64,000 nucleotides of DNA from Mycteria americana (GCF_035582795.1 NC_134370.1:37435501-37499500); one strand, 5' to 3'; positions 14,001-25,546 are shown, counted from the first letter of the stretch. The notes: generated by a model not told the origin, from the letters alone. Program-made: numbers and translations.

Positions 14001-15930
14001 TAAGTCAGTAGAAGCTGAGGGGAGATAAACCGAAAAACAAAAATGCTGGAGCTCACTACATTCTGCTCTAACTGTCTGCAGATTTAAACCAGTGAACATT
14101 GATCCCAGGATACATGAGTTGTAGTGATTGTGTAAAATTCTACTTCACCCTTGTTCCATTGCTCTTTCCCCACAATTATGCTGACTGGCCAGGTTTGAGA
14201 ATCTGGTCTTTAAAATATTGAAATACAAATGAAACAAAGTACTGAGTGGACTTGGTCAGGTTCAACCTCAGAGAGATAAAAATTTGCCCTGCTCACTTTA
14301 CTTATTTCCCTTAATAACTTCAATCCTTTTCAGCCAATGATCCCATACTACAGATACGAAACAATTACTGATGTGCATCATAGACCTGTATTCACAGAGT
14401 GAATTCTATACAATGAAACAACATTCTAACTTTTTACAGTAACAAGCATCTCTCCTCAGGAAAATAGTTCTGACTGACAAGTAGATACTAAACCAGAACA
14501 AAGACCAACCAAAATGTTACTAAAAATAATGGAACTTTATTGAAATACTGCCATCCTGTGGCACTTTGAAACACAGAAAGAGCTTGTTTCGCCATTCTTG
14601 CATTACTCCCAACGGTTTTTGTAAAGCATCTGCTGCGACTCTGAAGGGAACAGAGAACAGCAACATTGCTGCTAGCTCCACCATACTTTCTTGGAGCTTA
14701 GAATAAAATTATGAATTAGAATCTCAGCTTTAATTGAATCTCAGCTTTGACACTAAAGCCTCTAGCCCCAGGTACTGTAGAAAAAAACTTTAAAATCTCA
14801 ACACTCCAAAGGCAATATGCAAATAAGTTGCCCTCGCAATATATTAATGTAATAAAGTAAAATTAATATAAAAATGCAATTAGAAGCTCATAGTTTTAAA
14901 GCAGGTTCATTCTGAAATGGAGTATTTAGATTTTAGGGGGCCAAAAATACCTCTGAAATGAGATGTTCTCAGACATACCTTTAGCTGATCTGGTAATTAG
15001 GCTATATTGTATGAGATCTCAATAGGCTTAGAAATATCTGGAAAGGACTCATATTGTGAGTACAAGCTATTGCCTCTGATTGCTCTACATATATTTTCAT
15101 ACTTAAAATTTTCATCAAGTGTTACTATACAAATAATATAAGGCCTATAAATTTCTAATCCAGCTTAATAATTAATTTTTGGTAGAAATTGTCAACAGTG
15201 TACCAATTAGTACCAACTGTTCAGAACACCTTGATGAGGAGGATGACTACTGTCAGTTGCACTAAAACTACCGTGCAACTTTGAAGCAATAAAAACTGGC
15301 TGTTTAAACTTGACTAAAGCTAAACCTGACACACTAAAGGTGAAAGACTCAGATCCAGGTCTATACTCCCCCTCTTTCCTTCCATAGAAAGAGAAAAAAT
15401 TTAAAGAGAGAAAAAAGGGGCAAAAAAACCCACACAAAAGACTGACACCAAAACCAAAACCCACATTTTAACACTTAATTAAAAAACTACTGAGTACTGA
15501 TTCTATGTTATTGCATTTCCTTTCAGAGATTTCATTCTGAATCCATTGGTTTAAGAAATTAAGCCATTTCTTTCTGACTTAACTCAGTTAGAATAAAACT
15601 AGTCCTTAAAAAAAAAAAATTAAAACCCACAAAAAATACAAAATGTGTCTTGTTGGAATAGTTCTGATGGAAAAAGAGTAGCCCTGTGTTAATTTCTCTG
15701 TATTCTGGAGCAACAGCAAACAACGCTTGCAAGCAGAACTCCTGAGTAAAGGAAGCAAAGTCTAATACAGTGCCGAGTGCTCAGGTCAAGTACAAAATGG
15801 TAAATGCCACTGCAGTGCCTCATAAATAGTTATTTTTTTAACTTACATTTTCAAGCAGACAAACTGCCGCAGGATTTCCAGAAAATGGCCGGTTTGTAAA
15901 TGCATCAACCGTAAAAATGGGAATTTGCAT
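5074..15930 (-). CDS. PBLD: PBLD, phenazine biosynthesis-like domain protein (partial, 3' end missing)
   Basis: Eight coding exons were assembled on the minus strand: 15847-15930, 13405-13504, 9730-9828, 9076-9185, 8897-8926, 8281-8369, 6935-7113 and 5074-5136. All have GT/AG borders and continuous phase, giving about 251 residues from [11 protein letters not shown] to KKEML. PhzF-family landmarks are visible: GNPAAVC near residue 19, MNLSETAF (with the family's conserved Glu) near 43, CGHATLA near 80, FYSRYFAPW near 213 and DPVTGSAHA near 227. PhzF proteins have a two-domain diaminopimelate-epimerase fold. The vertebrate member (MAWBP) is a soluble, probably cytoplasmic protein whose substrate is not established. 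The human protein is about 288 residues, so about 37 C-terminal residues are absent; no matching exon was found between 1 and 5,073. Exon 5 is only 30 nt. The start was chosen because it aligns with the family N-terminus and is preceded by the CpG-island promoter shared with HNRNPH3. Confidence 0.96.
10090..11880. other. Unclassified segment, possibly an old retroelement
   Basis: Part of the PBLD intron between 9829 and 13404 differs in texture from its surroundings. It contains a GC-richer promoter/UTR-like block (about 10090-10800, with ATATAAAAAT and a T-run followed by AACAGGTCTGCATG), then AT-rich sequence, then a second GC-richer block (about 11585-11820). No reading frame resembles a known protein. 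It could be an eroded LTR element or just unique intron. Confidence 0.25.
11850..11877. repeat. Perfect 28-bp palindrome
   Basis: Two 14-bp arms, TAATGTAGATTTTT and its exact complement, meet with no spacer. It lies at the end of the unclassified PBLD-intron segment. Confidence 0.95.
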
Positions 15931-16559
15931 CGTCGTTTGTGCCTATTTAGTCGTAAGCTGTTTTCTGCAAGGTACTTTCTAACCCGTTTTATCCCCAAAT
16001 GATAGCAGAACTCCAAGTTAATATTTCCCTAACGGCAGGAGCCAGCAGCGCCCCTTCCCGTCACTTCCGAGCACGTACATGGACTCAAGCCTCCTTCCAC
16101 ACCCCCAGCGCTCAGCACCGATTGCTTACAATTCTTGAAAACAGATTTTAACCTCCCTCTTGCATCGCTCGCTACCAGCTCCACAACGCTCTAACGTGCC
16201 CTTCCACCACAGCGCCCGGCCCAGCCTGTCCCGCGGTGAGGCATTTACGAAGGCAGGAGCCGTGCGAGGTTCCCCCTGGGTCCAGCCTGCCGCGGGCTTC
16301 CCGCAGCTGCGAAGCCAAGAAGGCGCGGGCAGCCATTGCGTGCACCCATAGCGGACGACCTTCCCCATCCTCCCTCCCAAGCCGAGGGAGCCGAACACCC
16401 TGAGCGACACACGCTCGAGGGCACGACCGCCGCCGCCTGTGTGAGCCGACCCCCTGGCAGCCCTTACGGGCGACGCCCGCGCGCACGCGCCACGGCCACC
16501 ACCCGCTGAAGCGCTCGCGCAACCCGCCCCAGCCGCGCGCGAGCTCTCAGCTCAGAGCC

Positions 16560-16575
16560 CGCTTGGCGCCAAGCG
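16560..16575. promoter_or_regulatory. 16-bp palindrome with E2F-like core
   Basis: CGCTTGGCGCCAAGCG is a perfect palindrome whose centre TTGGCGCCAA resembles a symmetrical E2F site. It lies 31 bp left of NRF1 site 1. The factor assignment is inference. Confidence 0.45.
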
Positions 16576-16606
16576 AACACAGGCCCCGCGTGACCGCAGG
16601 CCTAGG

Positions 16607-16616
16607 GCGCATGCGC
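16607..16616. promoter_or_regulatory. NRF1-type site 1 (GCGCATGCGC)
   Basis: A perfect copy of the palindromic NRF1 consensus inside the CpG island. It is one of two perfect copies 71 bp apart, with a third near-match (GCGCATGTGC) at 16711-16720. NRF1 sites cluster at promoters of housekeeping and mitochondrial genes. Confidence 0.7.
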
Positions 16617-16677
16617 CCCGGCGCCCCGCAGCCGGAGTTGTGAAAGGAATAGGCGGGAACTCTCCGTCCGCGCCGTC

Positions 16678-16687
16678 GCGCATGCGC
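16678..16687. promoter_or_regulatory. NRF1-type site 2 (GCGCATGCGC)
   Basis: The second perfect NRF1 palindrome, between site 1 and the near-match at 16711. Its position is compatible with driving transcription in both directions. Confidence 0.7.
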
Positions 16688-17147
16688 CGTCGCTGCTTCT
16701 CCCCGGAGGCGCGCATGTGCAGGTGCCGCCCAGCCGGGGCTCAGGAGCGCGGCGTGGCTATCGCGATACTTGCGCGGCCGGGACGCCATCCTGCCCATCT
16801 TCGTTGCGTAGGTTTCGAGTCCGCCGGCCGGTTGGAAGTGAGGAGGAGCTTCCTTCCTGGCAGAAGCTCCTGCCGGGGCACGTCTAGGGGTGTGCGAGGT
16901 CTCCTGGTGAGTGGTGAGGGAGAGTGGGCTCAGTGAGCCCCGGCTGGGCCCGCTCGGGGTGCCTGCAAGGCAGGGTAGCGATAGTAGTGGGAACTCGGGC
17001 CCTGAGGCGGGTGGGCCTTTCCGTCCCTCGGCATGGCGTCGGGGCAGGCGCCCGCCTGCGGGAGCCGTGGGCAGCGGCGCTCCCGGAGGAGGGCGTGGGG
17101 GAGGGGACGGCGCGGCGCCTCTCCGCGGAGCCTCGTTCCTGAGCGCG

Positions 17148-17159
17148 GCCGCCATTTTG
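17148..17159 (+). promoter_or_regulatory. YY1-type site (GCCGCCATTTTG)
   Basis: This matches the extended YY1 consensus in the orientation usual just downstream of a start site. It suggests a second HNRNPH3 start near 17.1 kb, feeding the GAG|GTAACG donor near 17759. Confidence 0.5.
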
Positions 17160-18227
17160 AGTGGTGGAGTTGAGGGCGGCGACGGCCCCAGGAGAGCGGC
17201 GTGCGGTGGCGAGGGGCTCCCGGGGGGCTGAGGTTGCGCGGGCGGAGGTCGGGCAGCACCTCCGAGGCGGAGAGGTGCCAGCGGGGCGCGGCGGGGAGCT
17301 GGGTGGGAGCGGGGGAGGTGAGAGGGGGGCGGCCCTGGGGAGGCGCGGTAAATGGCGCCGGGGAGCGGGCGGTGGGTCAGGGCGGCGATTTCGGCGGCAG
17401 TCGGCGCCGCGGGTGGGCAGGGCGGGGAGGGAGGGGGTCGCTCCGCGCCTGGCGAGGGCGGCGATCGCTGTTCCCTCGCTGTTGCGGCTTGGCGGCCGCG
17501 CGGCCCATTGTGGGGCGCTCCCCGTACCCCCCCCTCACGGGCACACCGGCGGAGGGCGGCGCGCGCGCACCTGCCGCCGCGCGGGAACCGGGGCGCCGGC
17601 GCGAGCCGCCCCCGCTGCGCGGGTCCGACCTCCCCTTCCCCGTCGGGGTCTCGGTGTGCGGCGCCCGCCTTGCTTCCCGGCCAGCACCGACCCCGCTGCC
17701 CCTGCCCCTCAAGGTGATCCTGCGGCTCCCTAGCTTGTCCCGGGGCTTTGTAACTTGAGGTAACGCATCGCCGGTGTTTCCGGAAGGGGAAGAAAAACCC
17801 AAACAAAAACCAACTGGGAGCGTGGCCCGTGGCTCTTTGTTTGCAGACAAAGGAAGGCCTTGTGTTTCCACGCAGGAACCGTTGTGTGGTTCCTACCTCT
17901 TCTTCAACTGTCATGCTTAAAAAAAAAAAAGAACAACAAAAAACCCCCACAAAACCTTATAGGACGGATGTTCAATGTACTCTGAGTAAATAACGAGCTT
18001 TATGTGCTGTGCCTACCCACGTGCTGCCCTCCCTACGCGCTGTGTTCCCTAATCAGAGTTTGGGGTGGTTGTAGATGTGTGCGTACTGTAGGTGTGATAA
18101 AGTAGAACTTTAAATATATAACAGAAATAAAGCTCGTTATCCATAATACTAGTTATCTGAAGAAAAACTGCCAGATTTCTTTTGAGGGAAGGGACTTAGG
18201 CATATATGGAATCTCAACATTTTTCCC

Positions 18228-18248
18228 TTTTTTTTTTTTTTTTTTTTT
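18228..18248 (+). repeat. T21 tract at HNRNPH3 acceptor
   Basis: Uninterrupted polypyrimidine tract of the first coding exon's acceptor. Homopolymer length is likely to vary between individuals and assemblies. Confidence 0.9.
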
Positions 18249-18269
18249 AGGGGTTGATTTAAATAAAAC

Positions 18270-21200
18270 ATGGACTGGAGTGGAAAACATAATGGGCCAA
18301 ATGATACAACTAATGATGGAACAGTGGTACGACTTCGAGGCCTGCCATTTGGTTGCAGCAAAGAAGAGATTGTTCAGTTTTTCCAAGGTACCTCTAGTAT
18401 AGTCGAAGTATAGTGACTGAGTTTTCTTGTATCTTTTACGCAATGTTTTGCACATTTTAATTTGTAATAGCTGTTAATGGGGTGGATGGGAGGGATTGTG
18501 TTAAATTAGTTTATCTTAAGTAAGAATTATGCCCTGTAAATGAAGTACAAATAACCATAGATGTAGTAAAACACAGTATGTATCTAATTTTGTCGAGGTG
18601 GTAAACATATTATACATATTGGGATAAGCTGAATGTTAGCATTTGGATCAGTTAAATTGCTTGATTGGTAGCTATATTTTCTTCATGTAACTTAGGTGGT
18701 TGTATTTTTGTATAGTTTAAACAGAAAAGAAGTATGGCTAAATCCATAAATGTGTAATGAAAGATCATTGGCTTGTATTGTTGGGTGATGGGGGAAACAA
18801 GGTGGTTTTCTTTTTCGTTGTTGTTGTTTAGATATGCTTTAAGTATTTGCTACAGATGGGAATGTTTCAGCCTTTAACACTGTTCCCCTTGATGGGGTTA
18901 TTTGTCCTTGGGTTAAAGGGTTGGAAATCGTGCCAAATGGGATAACATTGACGCTGGACTACCAGGGGAGAAGCACAGGGGAGGCCTTCGTGCAGTTTGC
19001 TTCAAAGGAGATAGCAGAAAATGCTCTGGGGAAACACAAGGAAAGAATAGGGCACAGGTGGGGATGGAGAGTTTGGGATGGTGTTAAATCTTTATTTTTG
19101 GGGGTTGTGGGTCAGTAATGCTTTTGGGGGGGTTGGGGACCATTATGTGGAACTGGCTGTTTTTAAGAAATTTTTATAACTGATCCTAAGTTAACTTGGG
19201 AAATACGGTAGATTTGGGGGGTGGGGGAGACAGTATTGCTCTGGGTAGTTTGCTATACCTAGAGAATTGTTTCAATCGTTCTTGTGTAGGGTAATTTGTG
19301 ATAAATACTACTATAGCTAGACATTGTTTTTCAACAGTATGTTTCTCATACTCGAAAGACATGTTTTATGCTTAATTTGTACAGCTAGAATTTTCACCTA
19401 GTAATTTTTGCTACTGTAAAGTGCTTTGGTTTTTTATACGCTTAAGATTCTTACGGTTTTGAGGAGAAACTTAAGTTGTATGGTATCTCTAGTCACTTCT
19501 ATTGGATTGTACATTTAGTTATAGAAAACGTAGTATGGCCTTTTATAATATTCAGACAGCTTATGCATGTATTCTTATCGGTACTTTGAAAATCCTCTTT
19601 TATTAGATATATTGAAATCTTCAAAAGTAGTAAGAGCGAAATCCGAGGATTCTGTGACATGCCAAGAAGAATGATGGGACAGCAACGACCTGGACCATAT
19701 GATAGACCATTAGGAGGAAGAGGGGGTTATTATGGAGCTGGGCGTGGAAGTATGTATGACAGAATGCGTCGAGGAGGTGGTGGATATGACGGTGGTATGT
19801 TTATCTAATGAACGGAGGTTCTGTTGTCAGTTTCGTGTTTCTGACATCTTTGTCAAGAAATAAAGAAATGGCAGTAGCTTGCAGTACCCATTAGGTTTGA
19901 CACACTTCTCTCAAAATTTTTACTTGTAATATATCAAAAAACGTGGCTTAGTATTTAAGATTAATGGAAGTAATAAGGAAACTGTATTTTCAGCAGAATT
20001 TGATCTCTTACTTGCATATTTCAGTCGTCTTACTATATAAAAGGAATTTTACATTTGCGCTCTGTTCAGAAATCCAGGTTCACCAGTCTGTAGAGGCTGT
20101 TCGCAAACTTCTGGGTGCCCAAAGACTGCAAAATTGACTCTTGTGCATCGCTTGGTGAATTTTCAGTAATAATCTAATCGTTCCTTCCTTTCTCTCCATT
20201 GCACAGGATATGGTGGCTTTGATGATTATGGTGGCTATAATAACTATGGCTATGGAAATGATGGCTATGATGACAGAATGAGAGATGGGAGAGGTAAAAA
20301 AAAAAGTTTTTTTAATGGTTTGTTTAGAAAGATTTTTATAGTATTTGAGTTGTAAGGCATAGTAGTCCCAAGACAGAAATAATCACTTTCTTCATTAGAT
20401 TATTTTGTAAAGAAAGAAGGTTGTTTAAAAAAGGGGAGGAATTGGGGAACCTCAGGAAAATGTAAACATCGCTTAGGGTATCTTCTGGTTAAGTGTTTGG
20501 GTTGATAGAGAGGAAGTGTAAACATCTTGCATTCAGTGGCATAAAGTGAGTGCTTTCAGAAAAACAGCAGTAATGACTTTTCTGGCTTTCCATGATGATC
20601 TTAGAGGTATGTGGGTTTGTTTTGGGTTTTTTAATAGGCATGGGAGGACATGGCTATGGTGGAGCTGGAGATGCAGGGTCGGGTTTCCATGGTGGTGGTC
20701 ATTTTGTTCACATGAGAGGACTGCCTTTTCGAGCAACAGAAAATGACATTGCTAATGTAAGTACAATGGGAAAAAGGGCTTTCTAATGCCAAGAGTTTGC
20801 ATGGTTTTGTCTTTCCTATTCCAAACTCGGTTGAAGTTCTCAAACAAGTGATTGATGGCTCTAATACATCTGCTTACTAAAGTCACAGCCCTTTATGTAA
20901 GTTTTACAAAGCTTAGTAGTAGTAAGTGAGCTTTTATAAAGGTACTGTCTGAGGTAAGATTACTGAAGAAGTCATCCAAACTATATTTAACATTAATGTC
21001 TGTACTCTTTGCTCTTTCATTTCCATAAAAGGTGTATTGGAGAGAGACCAGTTGTTGCAATCAGTAGCCTCATTTTAAGGCTTTCAGAAGTTTGTTTAAG
21101 CTTAACTGAAGATGCATAATTTTGTAAAAGAGGGATAGCAGATGTGAAACTTTTTGATTGTAGTTTGTATATTTGTTTGTTGACCTGAGACTTATTTTAG

Positions 21201-23212
21201 GAGGGACAGGGTGGAAAGACTGTAGGGAGCTGCGTTCAGCTGGAGGGGACAGGGTCCCACTACTCATACGAGATCAGGGTGGCAGATAAAAGCATACCTG
21301 CAAGGTTTTGGGAATACATTCTTGTGTCAGTATAGATGTGTTGTTTGTAGGGGAAGAAGTTTTCCTGGGATATAAGGCCTGGTTTAAACATGTCCTCTCT
21401 GCAGGGGGGGCTCCATCTTTATTAGTTGCACCTATATATTATATACACAGAACGCCATTCTTAAGCTTGTGCTTGTTTTCTGTTTTGTTTTTTTGTTCGT
21501 TATTTTTTAAATTGAGCTATATTTTCTTTATCAGTTAGATTGTTTTCTTTAGTTTAAAGACTCTCCGAGAACAAGGGCCAAACTTCTTCAGGCTTTGATT
21601 CAGAGCATGTTATTGCAAGTTGATGAGTAGTACTTCAGTACTATACCAAAGGTTTGGTTGCACATACTGTTTGGTAAAAAGGCTGTTAGTCGGAAATACC
21701 GCTGTATCTCTTTGAGTTCTGTAGCAAGGAAGAGCAGCCTGATTGACAGTCAGCTTTTTTTGAATTCCGTAACTGTGTCCTTGCTTTGAGAAGTGTATTT
21801 GGCTCTGCTTCTTCAAAAACAAGGTAATTACTGTCCTTTTCCAGGATGGCATCATAGTAGAACTTGTTGCTTAAATCAGTGTGTGTGGGCAGGAATTTTT
21901 GTTTGTGTCTTTGCTTTTTAAAAAAGCTCCTCAAACTCTGTAGCTGGAGCTCTTCAAGCTGTGTAGTAATAATAGATTGTAAGTGTAGATTGACCTAATG
22001 TTGAAGGTCTGCTATCACTAAGTAATACTTTGGAAATGAGTAATCAAATTTATGTGGTAGGATGAGATGAAATTTTAATGCAGTGCTCCACTAACCACTG
22101 GGATGGAAAAAAAGTACCTGGCTTGAATTCTGCATTTAATGTGATTTTGTTTGTTTGGTTTTATTCTTAGTTTTTCTCACCATTGAATCCTATAAGAGTT
22201 CACATTGATATTGGGGCAGATGGAAGAGCCACAGGAGAGGCAGATGTGGAATTTGTCACACATGAGGATGCAGTAGCTGCCATGTCTAAGGATAAAAATC
22301 ACATGCGTGAGTGTTGTGTTCACCTGAAGTTTTCATTGGCCAGGCTTTAGCAGCATAAACTGAATATAAGGGTTTAAACTGCATTTAACTTCAATTGCAG
22401 TGCAGTAAATACACACATTGTAAGACTTTTTGCCATTTACCATATTTCAAACTCACTTTTTGTGGCCTTCTAACTGTTACTTGTAAGGTGGGGTTTTTTT
22501 TGCTTTGTGTCTCTGTGCTTCTGGTTTCTGAAACAAAATACAAAGCAAGGCTTTTTTGTTTCCTACAGAGCATCGATATATTGAACTATTCCTGAATTCA
22601 ACTGCTGGAGGTGGTTCTGGAATGGGAGGCTATGGCAGAGATGGAATGGGTATGCATCAATTCCAGATTTAACTGACACTTTGCCGAGTCTGATGAGTCC
22701 CAAGCTTGTAACGATGCACTTCCTGCTTTTCAGATCAAGGTTACGGCTCTGTTGGTAGAATGGGAATGGGTAGCAATTACAGTGGTGGATACGGAACTCC
22801 TGATGGCTTGGGCGGATACAGTAAGTAAAAGTTCTGTTTTAAATGTGTTTCGTGAAAATGCTGCTACGTCCGTCTTCCAATGGACGATCGGGAAGGGTGG
22901 TGGGCTTTGTGTGCTGGGAGAAAGGAAAGGAGGGTGGTGGTTTAATTTAAACTGTAAATCGCTTGGGGTTTTACGCATTTTGCTACTGCAGCAAATGCTT
23001 GTGTAGAAAAATAGTGCTGAAGTATTGTTATTGTAGTATAAGTTAAGTCACCTTCAACCAACTGTTGTGTATTACCCATCACATTTTTTCTTTTTTTAAG
23101 GTATGTATGCGTGACCTTGTGTCAATTGTTTGCAGGTCGTGGCAGTGGAAATAGTGGAGGATACTATGGGCAAGGCAGTATGGGTGGAGGAGGATGGCGT
23201 GGCATGTATTGA
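18270..23212 (+). CDS. HNRNPH3: HNRNPH3, heterogeneous nuclear ribonucleoprotein H3 (complete)
   Basis: Nine coding exons: 18270-18387, 18919-19057, 19607-19794, 20207-20293, 20638-20756, 22171-22306, 22569-22649, 22734-22820 and 23136-23212. They sum to 1,032 nt (343 residues plus stop), close to the human length of about 346. Two quasi-RRMs are seen. The first has [10 protein letters not shown] and GEAFVQFAS (residues about 21-95). The second has [18 protein letters not shown] and [10 protein letters not shown] (about 202-275). A Gly/Tyr/Arg-rich linker (about 125-180) and a Gly/Tyr-rich tail ending GGGWRGMY flank the second qRRM. H3 lacks the extra N-terminal qRRM of hnRNP H and F. The family binds G-runs in nuclear pre-mRNA and regulates splicing. 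The ATG lies 20 nt into its exon after a 21-T polypyrimidine tract, so the 5' UTR is split from upstream CpG-island exon(s). The linker reads [13 protein letters not shown], where human has GFYDPPRRLLGQ (recalled). Confidence 0.98.
19058..19230 (+). promoter_or_regulatory. HNRNPH3: G-run cluster after an HNRNPH3 exon donor
   Basis: Within 170 nt of the 19,057 donor there are runs of 4–7 Gs near 19060, 19100, 19126, 19135, 19216 and 19223. G-runs are the binding motif of the hnRNP H/F family, to which this gene's product belongs. A role in autoregulated splicing is inference. Confidence 0.5.
23085..23106 (+). promoter_or_regulatory. HNRNPH3: Juxtaposed 3'/5' splice-site motif in HNRNPH3 last intron
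   Basis: A pyrimidine run ending TTTTTTTAAG is directly followed by GTATGT at 23101, 35 nt before the used acceptor. This matches a zero-length-exon (recursive splicing) layout. If instead used as an acceptor, exon 9 would continue as Ser-Met-Tyr-Ala and stop. Confidence 0.4.
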
Positions 23213-23416
23213 AGGATAGCCTTGCTTCTACAAAACATCCTGGAAGAAACAGTCTCTGGTCTACTAGACTTTCTTACAAAATTTAATTTCTTTTGTATTT
23301 TAAGAACTTTATAATGACTGAAGGAATGTGTTTTCACAATATTATTTGGTAAGCTACAGATTGTGATGGGAAAATCTGTTTTCTGTAGGTTTTATTTGTT
23401 GCATACTCTGACTTTA

Positions 23417-23422
23417 AATAAA
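23417..23422 (+). terminator. HNRNPH3: HNRNPH3 poly(A) signal AATAAA (proximal)
   Basis: It lies 205 nt after the HNRNPH3 stop codon, giving a short 3' UTR. A second AATAAA at 23529-23534 and a distal one at 24467-24472 are alternatives. Confidence 0.75.
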
Positions 23423-23528
23423 TTTTTATATTCAAACCACTGATGTTGATACTTTTTATACTAGTTACTCCTAAGGATGTATTACATATTCAAGACTACA
23501 GTCGGTTTAAGATGTTGTACTATGGTTC

Positions 23529-23534
23529 AATAAA
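23529..23534 (+). terminator. HNRNPH3: HNRNPH3 alternative poly(A) signal AATAAA
   Basis: It is followed by GGTGGTTGTACTGTT, a GU-rich stretch of the kind needed downstream of cleavage, so it is a good second candidate. Confidence 0.55.
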
Positions 23535-23539
23535 GGTGG

Positions 23540-25546
23540 TTGTACTGTTAACTCCTATGAACACTGATTCAGTTCTATGTAATCTTGGTGTAGTGAATGA
23601 GTTTGGAAAAATCACTTGTTTAAGGGGAAAAAGGTAGTTGAATAGATGAGTTTATTTGGTAACAACCTTTCCTAAACCCTTTTGATAAGTTGTATGTAAT
23701 AATTTCTCAACATGGCGTAGAGCTGTGGAGGCTAAAATGCCATTGTTCTGGCTTTCTTCCTTGTACTACCAAATCTACCATCACCTTCAAAGGCACAGCT
23801 GCATAGATGAGTAGTGCCTGAGGCTTGTGCCTCCACAAAAGCAGACAACAACGTTTATTTCCGTGCTTTGCTGCAGAACCCTAGGTACTGCAGTTCACAC
23901 ATCTAACTTGCAAAGCAAACTAGAACACTAGCACAGCTTTTGGCAAACATGAAATGGGTCAAATATGAGTTAATTTGAAGGTATCTACGTAGTATTCCCC
24001 CCCCACACACACACACACACTGCTCTGGGGAAGAGTGGGGGATTTGGAAGCAAGTTAGACTTTTTCTTTCATGAAATTGTATTTAAACATGGTTCACCCT
24101 TTTTTTGCTGCACAGAGCTGATTTGTCTGTATTTGTTCAGAACTTGACAAGCCATTACATGGATGAACTTCTTAGAAGCAAAGTATCTCCAAAATAACTA
24201 TAAGCCCAATACTTGTTAACTAACACACAACCCAAACACATTGGTAAAACTTTCTGTGCATTTGTGACATGTAAGATATGTAAGAAACTATTGTTCGAAG
24301 ACACTTAACATACCTAATGTGTAATGAAAAAAGGTATTTATTCTTCTGAGCCAGTGTGATCTCCCAAATTAATTGCTTTGTCTTCAATGCCTCCCTTCAA
24401 ATGTCAAATGTGATCTTGGGTATTGAAAGTCTGTCGCCTGTTTTGCTAGTACTGTGTTATTTATGTAATAAATGTCTTGCTGTGGGAGAGGAGAATGGAG
24501 TTTATTTCACTAGAGAGCGTGTTCTTGTGTCAAAGTGACTGGAAATAATAGCTGGAAGGGTAATTGGCATAGGAAGCTGTCCAAGTACTGGAATATTTTT
24601 GGCTAGGAAGGGGAGGGAAGATGAGATCTTAACACAAAGCCCTGTAAGATCATTGGTATTAACTCATGCTCTTAAAAAAAAATGGGTTCTTGGTCTGTTG
24701 CTGAAAAAGCCTGTCTTTCATAAAACTAATACAGCAAAAGTCAGGACAAGAGTTAATCCAGTTGCAGGAATAAATACCTCGCAGTAAGGTAGAGGTCATC
24801 TACACCTAATGGGAGCATGTTTTTTTCCATCAGCAGAGCAGGTGCCTCTGCAACATCGTCAGCTCTGCACCATTTCCTCACTCGGGTATACTTTGCATTC
24901 CATTTTATGAGAAGGAACCCTAACACCTGTTTAAGACTTACCTTTTGAGAGCAGGTTGGGAATTATGCTTCGAGCTATTTTGTGTAACTAAGCAATCTGC
25001 CAAAAGCACACTGAGCTTGAGTCTTTGTGGATGAAATTCCACTGTACTGGACAGTGAATCCCTTCAGACTGTCCTGTCCCTTCCACAGTGGCACTTCACC
25101 TCATAACAAGAGCAGCATTCAGGGTTGAACCTTTCAAGTCACTTAAGCAGCGTTTAAACTGCTTTTGAGGAATTGTTTTTGAGAAGAAAACCTATGAAAA
25201 AAAGATTGCTCAGTCAGTGAGAAAGTTACAGATCTGATCACTGCACAAAGAGGTATTTTAGCTTGTGCTGTGAAGAGTACAAGGAGGTGAAGCGCTTGTT
25301 TGCCTACTGAGAGCTGCTGACACAAGCAGTCCAGCAATGAATGCTAGGAATCAGCAGGGTTTTCCCTTTGCTTTCAGAGAAGCAGGTGCAAATATGGTAA
25401 GTGAACCACCTTTGCAAGAAGGTGGGCACAGCTCGTATGATCCCTGTGTGGGGAGCAGGAGCAGCATATTTTTCTCTGTTTACTCGCTAATGCTCCCGGT
25501 TCATTAAGTCGGAAGTAATTTCCCAAGAAGAATACAAACTGGGCTG
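23540..25546. other. Intergenic, HNRNPH3 3' side
   Basis: Sequence between the HNRNPH3 poly(A) signals and LTR copy 2. It holds a CA microsatellite and a possible distal AATAAA at 24467-24472. Nothing else was recognised; it could partly be an extended HNRNPH3 3' UTR. Confidence 0.5.
24004..24020. repeat. (CA)n microsatellite
   Basis: About eight CA units after a C-run, downstream of HNRNPH3. Confidence 0.95.

Larger units (their letters stand above)
16030..17760. promoter_or_regulatory. CpG island, bidirectional promoter of PBLD and HNRNPH3
   Basis: A sharply GC- and CpG-rich block lies between two divergent genes: the PBLD start codon is at 15,930 on minus and the HNRNPH3 start codon at 18,270 on plus. 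It holds the untranslated first exon(s) of both. Plausible HNRNPH3 5' UTR donors are CTG|GTGAGT at 16906/16907 and GAG|GTAACG near 17759, so alternative first exons are possible. No TATA box was recognised, as is usual for housekeeping CpG promoters. Transcription start sites cannot be fixed from sequence alone. Confidence 0.88.

Noticed and set aside
17161-17758. Two overlapping frames of 185–190 codons on plus
   Set aside because: Same CpG island effect. The Gly/Arg/Ala composition has no domain, and the HNRNPH3 5' UTR lies here.
16547-17950. 467-codon open frame on minus
   Set aside because: It lies wholly in the CpG island, is Pro/Arg/Ala-rich low complexity, and overlaps other long frames in several phases. 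GC content explains it.
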